Of a stretch of DNA of 64,000 nucleotides, positions 39,812 through 51,991 are shown one piece after another. Under the pieces are notes generated by a model, which was given only the letters and a program-made list of their open reading frames with translations, ran no database searches and was not told the DNA's origin. This DNA is from Stratiolaelaps scimitus (taxonomy: Eukaryota > Arthropoda > Arachnida > Mesostigmata > Laelapidae). Location: contig JABWDB010000004.1 in NCBI GenBank assembly GCA_019614645.1, positions 18,476,001-18,540,000 of the forward strand, written 5' to 3'. A program made the position numbers and the translations under genes. How positions within the stretch are numbered: the stretch's first letter is position 1; the number at the start of each line of letters is the position of its first letter.

Positions 39812-40799
39812 CGTTTGAGTGCATATTCGCCGATATTTCATACACATGTATATACAGCGTATCCGGCCGGGACTGCTCCTTCCTGCGGATCTCCTTGTCT
39901 GTTTGAGTAAAAAAAAAGAGCGCGAAAATAGAAGCACAAACGGACAGGATATGGCTGTGATCATCCAAACACGGCACCAATCGGCGTATGCCGTTCCCGG
40001 CGCGTAGTCGTCCCCTGTGCTCCTCGTACAAGGAGATTCCCGCTGGACGCTGCTACGGATCCGAGACGTCCCGCAGAGAATTGTTGGTGCTGTTGCTGTC
40101 GCGATTCGCACATCTGCCTCTCCGGCGCGTAACTCTGACGATAGATGGCGAAGGCAACGCCCGCTGACTAAATCCATCTCACTGTCTTTAACGTCTCAAT
40201 CTAGTGCGCTCCACCCGACCGCTACGTCTCTCCCTTCTCATCGGCTACCTGCCTAGCCGTCTGGCTGACACAATACTACTTCTCCCGCGGCTGGTGATTC
40301 CTATTGCTTGAAATGCTCACACCAGTTTCGTTCAAATATCAGGGCAGATCGCGTCGTCCGAACGCGTCCGCAGATTCGTCTGTCCATCCATTGGTCCGTT
40401 CGTCCGCCGAGAGAAAGGCTCGTCCGCGACTCACTCTGAACTTCAGCCTGGCAGGGGGTGGTAGCTGAGCGGAGCACGACGGTGCACGAACGTCGGCTGC
40501 ACTCAACGTGGCTGAGTCTGCGGGCAGTGGCCTGCTGCCTAATCGGCAAGGTGATGGGACACACTTGGTAACGAAGTATCGAAGAAGCACGAAACGCCAG
40601 CGGGAGCATCAAGCAGCAGCCTCAGGATCGGCTCGTTTAGGGGAGGCGGCAGAAGTAGCTGAAGTATTAGCAATACTACGGCCGAATAGTGGCCGTGACG
40701 CAGTGACGTTTCGCCCAATAATGGTGATGGAAGCCGCCGTCGCCGCCGTCGCCTGTTCACTCACAGAGTTAAGAGAGACGCACCCTTGGGACCCACAAA

Positions 40800-40827
40800 C
40801 ATATATATATATATATATATATATATG
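40800..40827 (+). repeat. (AT)n microsatellite
   Basis: About 14 AT units. Confidence 0.93.
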
Positions 40828-42333
40828 AGCGGCGCGCGCATGAGTCCGCCGTTCAACACATTCGAAATTCGTAGACTCATCGAGACGATCCGACTTTAAC
40901 TGAAGGCTCTGTGCTTCGGGCACCGTACCCATAGGCAGCGACGGCTCTCTTCTCAGCCGACGTAACGTGTCATGAAGAGAAGTGGGGCGTATACCTCTTT
41001 GGGTGTTGGATGGGCGAATGCGTCTGCCCGTGCGAGTGTGTCTGTAAGGATGTGTGCACGTTTGTGTGCCGAACATGACGTGCCCATGCCTGAGGCTAAA
41101 CTATACATCAGTGTACATCCAGCCCCCGAGCGTCTTGCCGCTGGGATTGTCGAACGAGAAAGGAATGTTGACTGGCATATAGATGCTGCTGTTGCTGTTG
41201 ATAGTGATGTTGTCGTTGGCTGCTCCGACACTCCGAGCGTCGTTAATGCATCAGTGCGTTAACACCACATAACGCCATAGTTCCCATTGACGCAGGGCTG
41301 TCGGAGGTCTGTTGTAGGGAGGGTGTCGAGAATCTCTAATACGTTGTTATGACCTCGTCTGCCCTCAACCCGGTCAATTTCAGTTGATGTTTGAAGGTGA
41401 CGACTTCGGAAAAAGTTACGGGCGCGGCCGACAGCAGAGGCTGGCAAATCCCTTTGGGATCTCTGAAGTCCCCTTCGCGTTCTCTCTCTCTCTCTGTTCT
41501 TCTTTGGTGTTGTGTAAATTTCTTCTGTCGGTGTTGAAAGTCAACCTTCCTTTGTATGTCTCTGACTATTATTAGTACTATGATTGACTACAGACGGCAC
41601 AGTTGAAGTCACGTCCACGACAGATCACGTGAGACTCAGAGCGAATATTTAAATCATCATCACATCACTAACTACCGACAAAGAAACACTGTCTGCCAGT
41701 TCAGCTCGAGGCGGCTCGTTTCAGCGAATAGCTTTTGTTTTTCTTCATCTTCAAAACGAGATCAAAGGCCCAATACTCGACTCGGTCATCACGTCGTGAT
41801 TGTCGACTCAATTTACGAGTAACACTATTCTGAGCAGATTATTACATTAGACAGTAAAAGGATCGCCTCGGCATAGACAAAGCAAAATATTGTTTCAAAT
41901 CCAATTCTGCCTGTTGGGTAAAGGTAGAATAAAGCATAGCCACAAGAAAAACAAAGAAAGAATATAGCATAGCAATGAACACGAGTTGGAAACGCCTCAT
42001 TGTTAGAGAGGATTGAAAAGCCCTCCCGGAATTTCCACAACTCGCATTGCCATGTTTCAACCGTGACCAGTTTGCTATAGTTTGATATAGGCGTATGCAG
42101 GGCAAGCCATACCCACCAACACATATAAAACATATATACGTTACGCAAAACTACGCATACCCGCAATATAGTTATGACTACAACAAAAAACAGCAGACAT
42201 ACACATTGAACCATTCAAATAAAATATGTAGTCTCTCAGATTCTGTTCGCCAACCTTGCGCGTATCACAGTATGTTGGAATTTGAATTCAACCACACCAG
42301 TCCTATCTAATACCAAGCTATATTTGAGAATTA

Positions 42334-42336
<3 letters not shown>

Positions 42337-42364
<28 letters not shown>
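42337..42364 (+). repeat. (AT)n microsatellite
   Basis: About 14 AT units. Confidence 0.93.
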
Positions 42365-42369
<5 letters not shown>

Positions 42370-42670
42370 TCTTACACCGCTAGGTAAGGGCGTTGGCTTT
42401 TGTTGCCGAACGTCCACTATCTCTGGTCCAATCGCTGCATCTGCTCGCCCACTCCAATTGTTACGGGCCACCGGCTAATAGTGCAGCTCTCATCGACCAG
42501 CATACAGCATAGCCGGCAAGTGACTGCTTGGTGGACCAACCGGCCGGCTGACTGACCGCGTCGGTCATTGTGTCTGTTACCACGTATATGGTGTAGATCT
42601 CTCGTATACCACCCTCTCGAATAAATGAGAGTGTCCGCACAGCAGATTCCATTAATCATCAAGCTATCAG

Positions 42671-42692
42671 GCGGCGGCGGTGGCGGCGGCGG
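42671..42692 (+). repeat. (GCG)n microsatellite
   Basis: About seven units with one T interruption. Confidence 0.88.
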
Positions 42693-44705
42693 CCGCGGCA
42701 ACATTAAGCACTCCAGAGGTATAGCGATGTGAGCCAACCAGCACATCGTCGAAGGTCGGCGACAGCAGCTAAATTCGATTGCGGTTACTGTTGTAGCTAG
42801 AGTGCCATAGCGAGTCTCGCTGTTGCTGGATCCTGAAAATTGAGTCATCGCTCCCGGTCACTGTATGCGCGCACAGCATGACTTCTTCCCTTTTCTCATT
42901 GTCTCGTGCGTTCGTCCCATATTCGACGGCTCCCGAGCCTAGCGTATTCGATCTCTGATGTAGCTGTAGTTCGAAGTACGAGTTTCCCAAACGGCTTGTT
43001 CTCGTGTGGTGGGGGATATGGGCATGCGAGTGGGGGGAGGGAGATATAAGAATAAGCCTCTACTTGTCATTGGATAGGGTGACTTCATCTCTGGATTGCT
43101 GAGCCACACAGAGGCAATAGATTCAACTGATGAGCGTATTGGCAGGACGGTCGCAGCGCTCAGTATCCCGCGTATATGTATATATATATACAGATATATA
43201 TGCAGTAGTCATCATACTTGCGTATGCACGTCATGAAACTGAGCGCGAGCAACCAAGGCTTTTTTGAAGCTACCGGTGATAATCGGACCAGGTCTCGGAA
43301 CTGCTTTTGTATTACTTCGAACCATATGTGTCAAATGGGTTTATGACGTGGAGGATAGCGCCGAGAACTTGGGACCCTAAAGTCTACGAGTCCAGTCCGC
43401 CAGGACACATCTGGTTTGAAGTAAGGCGAACGTTCGGGACCATGCCCCAAGCACCAACATCTTCATGGTCAAAAACTGACATAGAAAAAAGAAAAGGTGC
43501 GCGAAGAACCAAAGGAATTATAACGCCCTTTAAACAACTGAGACAAGACTGAGGCTTATGGTGGACCGTCTTAGCTTGAACGGATGCTGTACTCCATGAA
43601 GCCGTGGTATACGAGCAAACGCTGCGGCTCCGTTGGTGCTGCGAATCCTGCTATTGCCACCGTTGGCTGGGTTGAGTCGATCCCACAGTTTTTTCAACCA
43701 TTACAGATTTTTTGGTATAAGTAGAGCGTACAGAACCCCATCTGTCCCACTCCTGTTGGTCACCTCAGTGAAGCTCATGCAACGTCTGTATTGCCACAAG
43801 TACATATCTTCAGCAATTCGGCCAGCACGCCTGCTTGCCCGCCTTAGCTGTGTTCGACAGCAGGCCGATCCTTTTGTATGATATTGTACATTGCATGGAC
43901 ACACTGTACGAAGCGATGTCATAGCAGCGCCCTTGATTCCACGTCCCGCTGGCCACAGGAACCAGCCTTTCGTTCTGGCCACATTGATTCGGTCTATATT
44001 GTGGAGGCACAACTCAGCTCCACCCACCACGAACGGGACTGACTCGGCTGTCGTCGGTGCCGTTGGGAACGGGTACAAATATCTGAAAAGAACGACCTAC
44101 CCACAGTTCAATAACGATGAACGCACGCTGGACTGGTGACTGCGGTCTACCGCCGGCATGCAACGGCCCGCGCTCCGTTCGAATGACTACTAGATGGAGG
44201 CTATACTTTGGGGACATTGAAAGCCCCTGGGTGCTCAGTGGCCGAACCGCTGGTGAGGTTGTTGACGTCGGCTGAAGGAAACGTAAAGATGAATGAACCA
44301 GATGTGCATCGATATTTGGTCGTTCTCATTTTTGCTCCCACCGCGTCGGCGAACAAGCCGGAGGTTTGCCCCGTTGGCTTTTCTTTTGGCTTTAAGTGGC
44401 CTGCCAGTGAGACTACTCCTGGCCCCGTCGGCGGCTTCAATTTGTGCTAATGTTTGAGGCAACCATTTTTCACTCTCGGTAGTATGTTTCTTCTTTGTTC
44501 TACCATTGGACCCGGGCCATCAGGCCATTGTTGTGTCGGCATTGTTTGCGAACATTTGAAATTGCTTGCCTTCCTAGAAATTGCTTTATGAAAAGGCTAA
44601 AAGAGTCGAAATAACGGGACATTCGCTGAGCCATTTCTGGTAGGAACATAGGCTGTGCTTCTGGGGGGTCGGTAAGTTTCGATGTTGTAAGCTAAAACTA
44701 AACTA

Positions 44706-44748
44706 AACTTGCTCGGGCTAACTCTCAGCCAACTTGTACACTACTCGG
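44706..44748 (+). repeat. Dispersed hairpin repeat, copy 5 (degenerate)
   Basis: TTGCTCGGGCTAACTCTCAG, then CCAACTTGTACACTACTCGG. The stem half is well kept and the tail is diverged. Confidence 0.6.
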
Positions 44749-45072
44749 CGCTGGACGAACAGGCGAAGTTAGTCCGATCGTAGAAATGAAAACTGCTATT
44801 TTTTTTAACATCTCCGCGAGTGGGAAAGGTGTGTCGTTTTTAATTCGTGCCCCCATTTTGAAGGCAGATTGCTGATCGAGTTTCGAGCAGAAGGCAACTC
44901 AGTTTTAGTCTAGATTATTTCTGTGAACTTATCTGTCAACTTCTACTAGCGTGAATGGCCAAGTTAGATATTTTAGTGGGAAAAAAAGACCTTTTGTGAT
45001 TAGTGATAAGATTGCCGTAAGCTTGATAATAAACAGATTCTCACCCAATAGAGTCGTCAATCAAATAAACAA

Positions 45073-45492
45073 ATGCCTACTCGCTCCGATGTGTATTTAT
45101 TATTAGAATCCGTCGCTGCCGCTTCCAGGAAAATTAACTGGATAATGCGCGCCTTCGTTATCAAACAGGCTAACCTATATATGACATTATACAAGCAGTA
45201 TGTGTTGAAAGTCCACAAAAAGTTCGTTAGGCGCGTAACCTACAGATGTAACGTCAACATCAATGATATAGAATCTGTAAATATAATCGAGATGATGAAC
45301 GGGGTTGTCGTCCGCACTTTAAACACCATATGCAAAAGGCCGGATACGAAAGATAAATTTTTCAATGTTACAATCACAAACACTCGCTCTGGCACTAACA
45401 TACAAGCTGAATGTGTTGCTAGGAAAGAGATTGTAAACAAAATGTATGCATGGCGAACAACCCGGGCACTTCACAATTCCTACTTATTTTAG
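45073..45492 (+). CDS. Candidate single-exon orphan gene, 139 aa
   Basis: ATG to TAG, 139 codons, in an otherwise non-coding AT-rich stretch. The context before the start is AAACAAATG. No family recognised. The protein is basic, with an N-terminal helical half (MPTRSDVYLLLESVAA, then IMRAFVIKQANLYMTLYKQY) and a C-terminal half rich in N, T and V (KFFNVTITNTRSGTN). It has no signal peptide, membrane segment or low-complexity tract, and codon use is mixed, unlike the repeat-driven open frames nearby. An AATAAA follows the stop by 21 bases. No TATA box or splice sites are evident. It might be a real short gene, one exon of a longer gene, or a captured viral or transposon ORF. A chance ORF of this length is possible in 64 kb. 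No function assigned. Confidence 0.35.
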   Translation: MPTRSDVYLLLESVAAASRKINWIMRAFVIKQANLYMTLYKQYVLKVHKKFVRRVTYRCNVNINDIESVNIIEMMNGVVVRTLNTICKRPDTKDKFFNVTITNTRSGTNIQAECVARKEIVNKMYAWRTTRALHNSYLF

Positions 45493-45513
45493 ACCTATAT
45501 TATGTATTACCTG

Positions 45514-45519
45514 AATAAA
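45514..45519 (+). terminator. AATAAA just after the orphan ORF
   Basis: Canonical poly(A) hexamer 21 bases after the TAG of the 139-aa ORF, in CTGAATAAAG. It is the main contextual support for that ORF being transcribed, but it may be coincidence. Confidence 0.35.
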
Positions 45520-45539
45520 GTCCCCCGATCGCTTAGTAT

Positions 45540-45542
<3 letters not shown>

Positions 45543-45582
<40 letters not shown>
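45543..45582 (+). repeat. (AT)n microsatellite
   Basis: About 20 AT units, 50 bases after the orphan ORF's stop. Confidence 0.95.
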
Positions 45583-45584
<2 letters not shown>

Positions 45585-46694
45585 GCGCCGCCTATCTAGC
45601 AAACCAACACAGTTCCCAATACAGGCAATTAACATTTTTATTCTTATCCATAGTTTTAACAGAGCAAGTTGTTGGGTGAAATTGAGTTAATAGTTAAGTC
45701 GTCGACAATAATCACAAATGACTTAAGTAGCCCGCAATTTTAATGCAAAGTAACAAGAAAAAACTAACTAAAGCACTGTTGTGCATAGAACATTTCATCG
45801 TGCATCTTTGCAAGACGGCTAGTTTTTGAAAAAGACGAATATCCTGCTCGTCCATTGGCAGATGCACGAGAATTGCTAAGGTGGAGGTGTCGTTCAAATG
45901 GCTCACACAGCAAGATGAGAACCCCCAGCCAACGACTCGGAACGAACTCCAGAGCACAGACATTCGAGAAGAGGGTGCAAAAGGCGTTCCAAGCAACCAC
46001 TCCCAGGAATGCCCTCCGCAAAATAATATGAACGCTAAGTGGCCTACATCCCCTTGCCTGCAATAGAGACCTATGTATAATATTATAATTATGTGTTTCG
46101 AATCCATCCGGTCGCAATCCCGGGCAGAATCAACGAACGAAGCTATAAGAGTACATTGACAATGACTCAATCAAACATTTTCATAGAGTTGAGGCTGTGT
46201 TGATTGAGCAACTCCAACGTAATATATGGTCTAGACCACGAACGAAATAGAGGTACGTCATCCGATTCAGTATTTTCATCACGCCTGTATCTCTGTAGGT
46301 CAGTGCATACGGTCGAATTTATTGGAGACGTGCACCCTGATTCGTAGAAACTTTCGGGGAGACCAAGGGGGAAATTGTTACAAATAAATTAGCTTCACGA
46401 TCAGAAAGGTCGGATCGAAACGAGGAGCGTCAGGCCGAGCCTCCCACCATCCCTGAATCGTTGAAACGGGCGAACAAAATATCTGCGGGTGTCTGCCGCA
46501 TGCTCGGGAGAAAATGCTCGACTTGCCGGCTAACCACCGGCTGTTCTTGTTGATTACCGTCGACGACCACGGACCCAACTCCATCCCTAACGCACCCAAG
46601 CCAAACATGACGACGAGAACGGCAGGGCTGAACAAGCCGGAGAACACCCGTCGATTGAGCCGCTACGGGATCCCTGTGCAACTATCTATGACAG

Positions 46695-46750
46695 TCTGTG
46701 TGTGTGTATATATATATATATATGTGTGTATACATATATATATGTATGTA
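46695..46750 (+). repeat. (TG)n(TA)n compound microsatellite
   Basis: TG run, TA run, TG, then TA/CA. Confidence 0.9.
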
Positions 46751-47218
46751 CAAACTCGCTATTCGCCATCATACGAATACGCCCGTTATGTTCAGCTGGT
46801 CCAGATGAAGACGTTATACACGACCTCCACCGCCTCCAGCCACCCGTTCTCCGTCGCCTACCCGAAGACAATCCGAAGTTGCTGTCGGTCTTCTCTTCTT
46901 CTTGATGAATACCTTTGGGGGTGCCGCTCCCACACACTCCCTCCCACTTCGTCTAGGCCGAACGCACTCCTCGCACTTCACCTATATTATAGGCAAATCT
47001 ACGAGACATATACATGATATACGTGTCCTGTTCTCACTTCCTCTGCGGAAGAAACTGCCGAGGCTGTCTTCAGCAGATGAAGGCAGTACCGGAGACGGCA
47101 ACGCCACAAGAAGCAAGCACCAAGCGATCACTGCTGCGCCGAGGGTGAAGACGGGACAAAGGTGCTCCGCCTGCGCGAATCAGCACGCTGTTCACAGACA
47201 TGTTTGGGGTGATGGCAC

Positions 47219-47260
47219 AAATATATATCTATATATATATATATATAATCATATATATCA
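47219..47260 (+). repeat. AT-rich microsatellite, imperfect
   Basis: ATAT runs with C and ATC interruptions. Confidence 0.85.
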
Positions 47261-48841
47261 ATAGCGAGAGAGAAAGAGAGAGCGACGCAAAATTTGGCGG
47301 CAAGTCATCCTGAGCTCATTGTCGGGCACCTACTATTGCTCGTCTGGGTCGTCCGCACGTTTCGCCCATTGACTGGGCACCGATGATAGGCCGATGATGA
47401 CTCTATTCGCTCGTTATTCGCCGATCCTATTCAACGGAGCCGACAGGATGTGTGTGTGCGCGTCTCTAAAATAGCAAGGCGATTAGGTAGTGGAGTATAG
47501 CAGCTGGGAGTATAAGAGAAACATTGGCGGCATCTTGCGGCTTCATGTGCTATGAGTACTAGAACTTCTGTAGGATTCGCCGCCTCTAGCGTTTCAGCTG
47601 CGTGCATTTCCTTTACGGCGCTAGCTGATCGACAGAGGAACGCCTAACCTAGAGTTCAAGCGTTCAGGCATAGACCTGCGGGATCACTGGGCACTGATGC
47701 ACATTCATATATCTATTTGTGTAAAGGTATCATATCCATGTGACGGTGGAGTCATTTCAAGTAGCGTCCAGAGCCGATGTGGTACACTGGTATATAAAAT
47801 ATGTGTATAGTCTATATATATATATATAACGACCGTCGTTATATACTTAATAAGTGTTTATACACACGACTAGTAGCAAATGCAATTAACTAGCTCAGTC
47901 GTGAGCGTTACTACGGCCACCGCCGATAGCACATACAGTAAGATATGCTCAATGCTATAAATGATCGCACACACAATATAATTGTTGACTACAACTGTCC
48001 TCATTTCTCTCTTATGTTTTTCACAAAGTTAACCCGACCTGCCCAACATCCTTAACGGCCTAATCACATGTGAATTCGTTTCGTAAAACCGATCTCTCAA
48101 CCACTTAATATTTGCAATTACATTGGCAGTAAGAAGCGTGCCGCATAAGAAATCCAGCGTTCATGTTCGGGCTCAACCTCACGACGGAACATACGTCAAA
48201 ATGCGTCTGGCTTTCGGCTTCTACTCAAAATCGATGTTGACTTCATCTGCAGCGATGCCTCTTGCTACACCGAAATGGATTGGAATAAAGGTGCACCCTT
48301 CACCGCTGCTAGAGCACTTCATGAAGGAGCTGACGTTTCTGAAGCATTCGACGTATTCGCGCGCGTTCCACCCCGCGATCTCATGTGCCCACTAAGTCTC
48401 TCCTTGGTGACGTTCAGTCGGTAGTTGTTGCCTGTTGTCAGCCGCGCTAAGACGTCAATAACGGGGTGCACCCTGTCCGTGGACACGGCCGCGTCAGTAG
48501 ATGAAAAATGAAATTGAACAAAATTGCTGCCACAACAACAACAGCACCGGCGACATCGACGTCGTCCACTTCGTATCCTCCGACATCGTCGATTGGGCGA
48601 AGCTATCGATAAAACAGTAAAAATGAAAATTTCTCCTAGCGTTTTCGCTCAGCAACGTCTGGCGTATTATCGTTGTTATTATTATTTTTATTCGACCACG
48701 TTTCGTCTGACAGAAAAAAAAACGCGGAGCATACTTGAAATACTTGTCTACAGGGAAAAACCTGTCCGATCTGATAAGTTTTAAGGGGATTGAGAGCTCT
48801 AAATGATGAACAAGGGCAGGAGTTTGCCGTTGCGGCTTCAA

Positions 48842-48862
48842 CTCTCTCTCTCTCTCTCTCTG
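48842..48862 (+). repeat. (CT)n microsatellite
   Basis: About ten CT units. Confidence 0.92.
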
Positions 48863-49745
48863 TCACTCTCTCTCGCTTGGGTCTCATTTGGTGGCAGTGA
48901 CACTAATAAGGGACCCGTTTTTCTATTATCTAGTTCAATTGCTAAGTAAGATTACTAAATTGTGCAATAAGAGCTGCCCCAGTCAGAGAAAGAAAGGTTG
49001 GCGGACGTGGGGGAGTGGATCCACGGTAAATGTCTGTGACTGTGCGACTGAATTTTTGCTTGTTTTTCATTAATAATATGGGATACCTGATGTAATGAAT
49101 AGTGGACACAAATGGCATAATTAGCACGCTATCGGGAAAAGATCAGGGGAAAATGCAGTTACCAATCGACCAATGAAATGGTGGCAGCACACATCAAGCA
49201 CAATTATTATGATTATAATAATTATGGTCGCCGTTTTTTTTCATTTTCAGCCAAAATTCGCAACTTGCTAAATTTAATTATGCAAATAGTGAAAATATCA
49301 ATACTTGGACTAATAACTATTTTACTGCTAGCCTTTATTGAAATAGCATTGTTGGTGGACAGGATCTCTAAGAGTAAGCATGCTCTTCAAATACCGCCTT
49401 GGCGTACGCTGTAACCATTTCATCTGTGAGTGACATTAAGGATGAGAACCTCCGACAATACCGCACCATAATTGGTGTTCCTCCTCCGACATGCCACTCG
49501 ACTGACAAATATCTCGCTGTAGAAAGATTTCAGGTTGTTAAGGAAGCAAGATAAGGTCAGAAAGATAAGACCAAAACCTAATTTTGTGAATCGCAAACCG
49601 TATATAGGATTCGCTAGGTCGATAACCAAATATATACCAAACGAAGCAACGCATACGTCAGATCTGTCGAGCCCACGGAATGTGGTTGGAACGTCCTCGA
49701 GCTAACGAGATACAGGATACTGTAAAGAGATATCACCGCCTCCAC

Positions 49746-49767
49746 TATATATATATATATATATATA
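49746..49767 (+). repeat. (AT)n microsatellite
   Basis: About 11 AT units. Confidence 0.92.
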
Positions 49768-51896
49768 CATCGCTGGTATATTCGTGAATCATTTTGTACA
49801 TGTTGAAATCAATCACCTTATCATGGTACATAGGAATTGCCTATTATCAGATAGACCGTATGACAAAATCGCTTTAATAAATTTCTTCGTTAGGCTAGCT
49901 GTCTTTGCTTCAACAACGAAGGCTGAAGACGAAGAAAACAACAGCAAAAGCCGTACAGTGCGGATAGCTATTATCTGGGAACCCTGGCTTTGAGAAGCCA
50001 CATTTTTTCTGTCGAACATAGGTGTTTTTACTTTTGTATAAAGAAGTTGAATACCAAATCATTCGAGTCAAGCCGACTTAATAGATTGTTTCATTGGTAA
50101 CAACATAATTGAGTTGAATATGTGACAAAAATAATTTTACTGGCTAACTCGACACTGGATGGTAGCCTGTCTCAAGCTAGTCGAAAGATATGAAGCTCGT
50201 GATAGTAGAACCCTTTATAATAGACGCTATGCCTTGATGTATCCAATTCATATTCCCATATGAAGCTGCCCACCCACCTCCCACAGCCGGAGAAATGATG
50301 AAGTCAATTCTAATCTTCACGCTCATTGGCAGAAAAATGTCGCAAACGTACATCGTTTCTAAGATTATTGAAAAGTCACTCAGAGCAGTCGTCAGCATTC
50401 TCGAATATGATCTGACACGCAACATCCTGCATCTCAGAAACCTTACGTCGTAACATAGAACACAGAACGAGTGAGGAAAGAAGTGGAGATGAACGAAAAC
50501 ATCTTCAAACAAATGACGCATATGCTACACTGTCTGCAGCGGCTATAAGAGCTCAATTAATTTTCTCCGACTTTGCTAAGTGGTGAGTACCTTCAGCCTT
50601 CTCCCCCGTTTCGATCCCGCAAGTCTTCACTAACCTAATTCGTAGGCTGACCTAGGCACTTTCTAAACGATTCGTGCCAATAGCCGGCTCAGTCAATGGA
50701 TAGCAGTTCTCTGACGGTGGACCAGATTGTGTTGAATTCATTATACAGTTTTCTTATTGCAATTAGTGCCTAGCCTCGATGGCCAACAGCCAGGGCCCAA
50801 GGACGAACCAGCCTTCTGTCTGATTTACGAAGTCGCAGTGGACTGATCCATGGCTCGTGTCGATCTCGCTCTCTCTCTCTCTCGACGCCCCCTATATATC
50901 TCCCACTATGACGCTGAATATAATCGAGTGATATATTTATTGAGGAACTGCTCTAACGGTGCCGGCGACTTTGGTGGCTGCAGTGTCGCTTGGCTCTGCT
51001 CGCATCCGGATAATAAATAGATGGCGAGAAGCTCCCCGTACCCGAAGGGCCCGCAAAGCGGCAGATCCGAGGCACGCCAGCGTCGGACCTTCCTCCGCCT
51101 GCGCTGAAAGGCCACATCCATTAATTTGGCCTTCGATACTCGAGACTACAACTACCACGGCCAGCACAGGGATCAGAGAGAGAAAAGTAGATCTGACCTC
51201 AGAGGTTTATTTTTATGATAAACGAACACTCATCCTCGAAATGGATCTGATGGTTTCAATCAACTATGATGAGCACTCATCTAATACGCATAGTGAAATT
51301 ATAGTGAACCATGAATCAATAGTAATAGACCACAAGCATGAATCAATGTTTCAATGTATTCTTAAGAATAATGAGGGAAGTGGAAAAAGTTTGAACTACC
51401 GAAAAGGACTCAATCAGAAGTGGAACGACGCTGGAGATTTTCACAAGAGTAGAACGGTGTCAACTACGAGATTTTGTTCGTTGCACTTTTGCTACGCTGA
51501 TAACTACGTTGATTAATGAGCAACGACGCGAAACAACGACTTGTCACCAACCTATTATAGTTATGCCCATATAGAATGTTCAGCAAATGGACCGGCATTG
51601 ATTGGCAAATACCGACATGGGTCTGGAGCAAATGTTTAAACTATATAGGTTGCACTTGTCCACTGGCAAATGACGACACTTCCAGGTAACATTAACTGAC
51701 TCAGTAATATCCATCTTTATTGTAATATATATAATTGTTATTATTTGTGTAATGTGTCTTCTTACAGTCTAAAATACAAGCGCTTCTTTCTGCCGTCGTA
51801 AGCAATTTCTTCTTCTTCTTCATCTTATTATATCATCAGCATCATCAACACGAATGAATGAATGAATTTTCAATGACAATGTACATAGTGTAATGT

Positions 51897-51960
51897 GTAT
51901 ATATATGTATATATATATATATATTTCATGCCAGACTGTTGTTGCTGTTGTGTTTCCGCT

Positions 51961-51991
<31 letters not shown>
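51897..51991 (+). repeat. Two AT-rich microsatellites
   Basis: AT runs at 51897-51926 and 51961-51991 with a short unique segment between. They produce Tyr/Ile-rich artificial open frames. Confidence 0.92.

Larger units (their letters stand above)
37408..41330. other. No gene recognised
   Basis: CT, GA, CCGT and AT microsatellites. Frames up to 155 codons (40609-41076, minus) cross an AT tract and lack motifs. Confidence 0.6.
41331..45072. other. No confirmed gene
   Basis: Holds a hydrophobic 129-codon frame (42214-41825, minus), a segment open on both strands (44201-44450), and hairpin-repeat copy 5. None has decisive support. Confidence 0.5.

Noticed and set aside
45712..46170. 152-codon minus-strand frame
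   Set aside because: Hydrophobic chance-like composition with overlapping frames on both strands; no transposase or receptor motif found on inspection.
50959..51516. 185-codon plus-strand frame
   Set aside because: Arg/Ala-rich first half and unrelated polar second half, no recognisable domain; likely chance.
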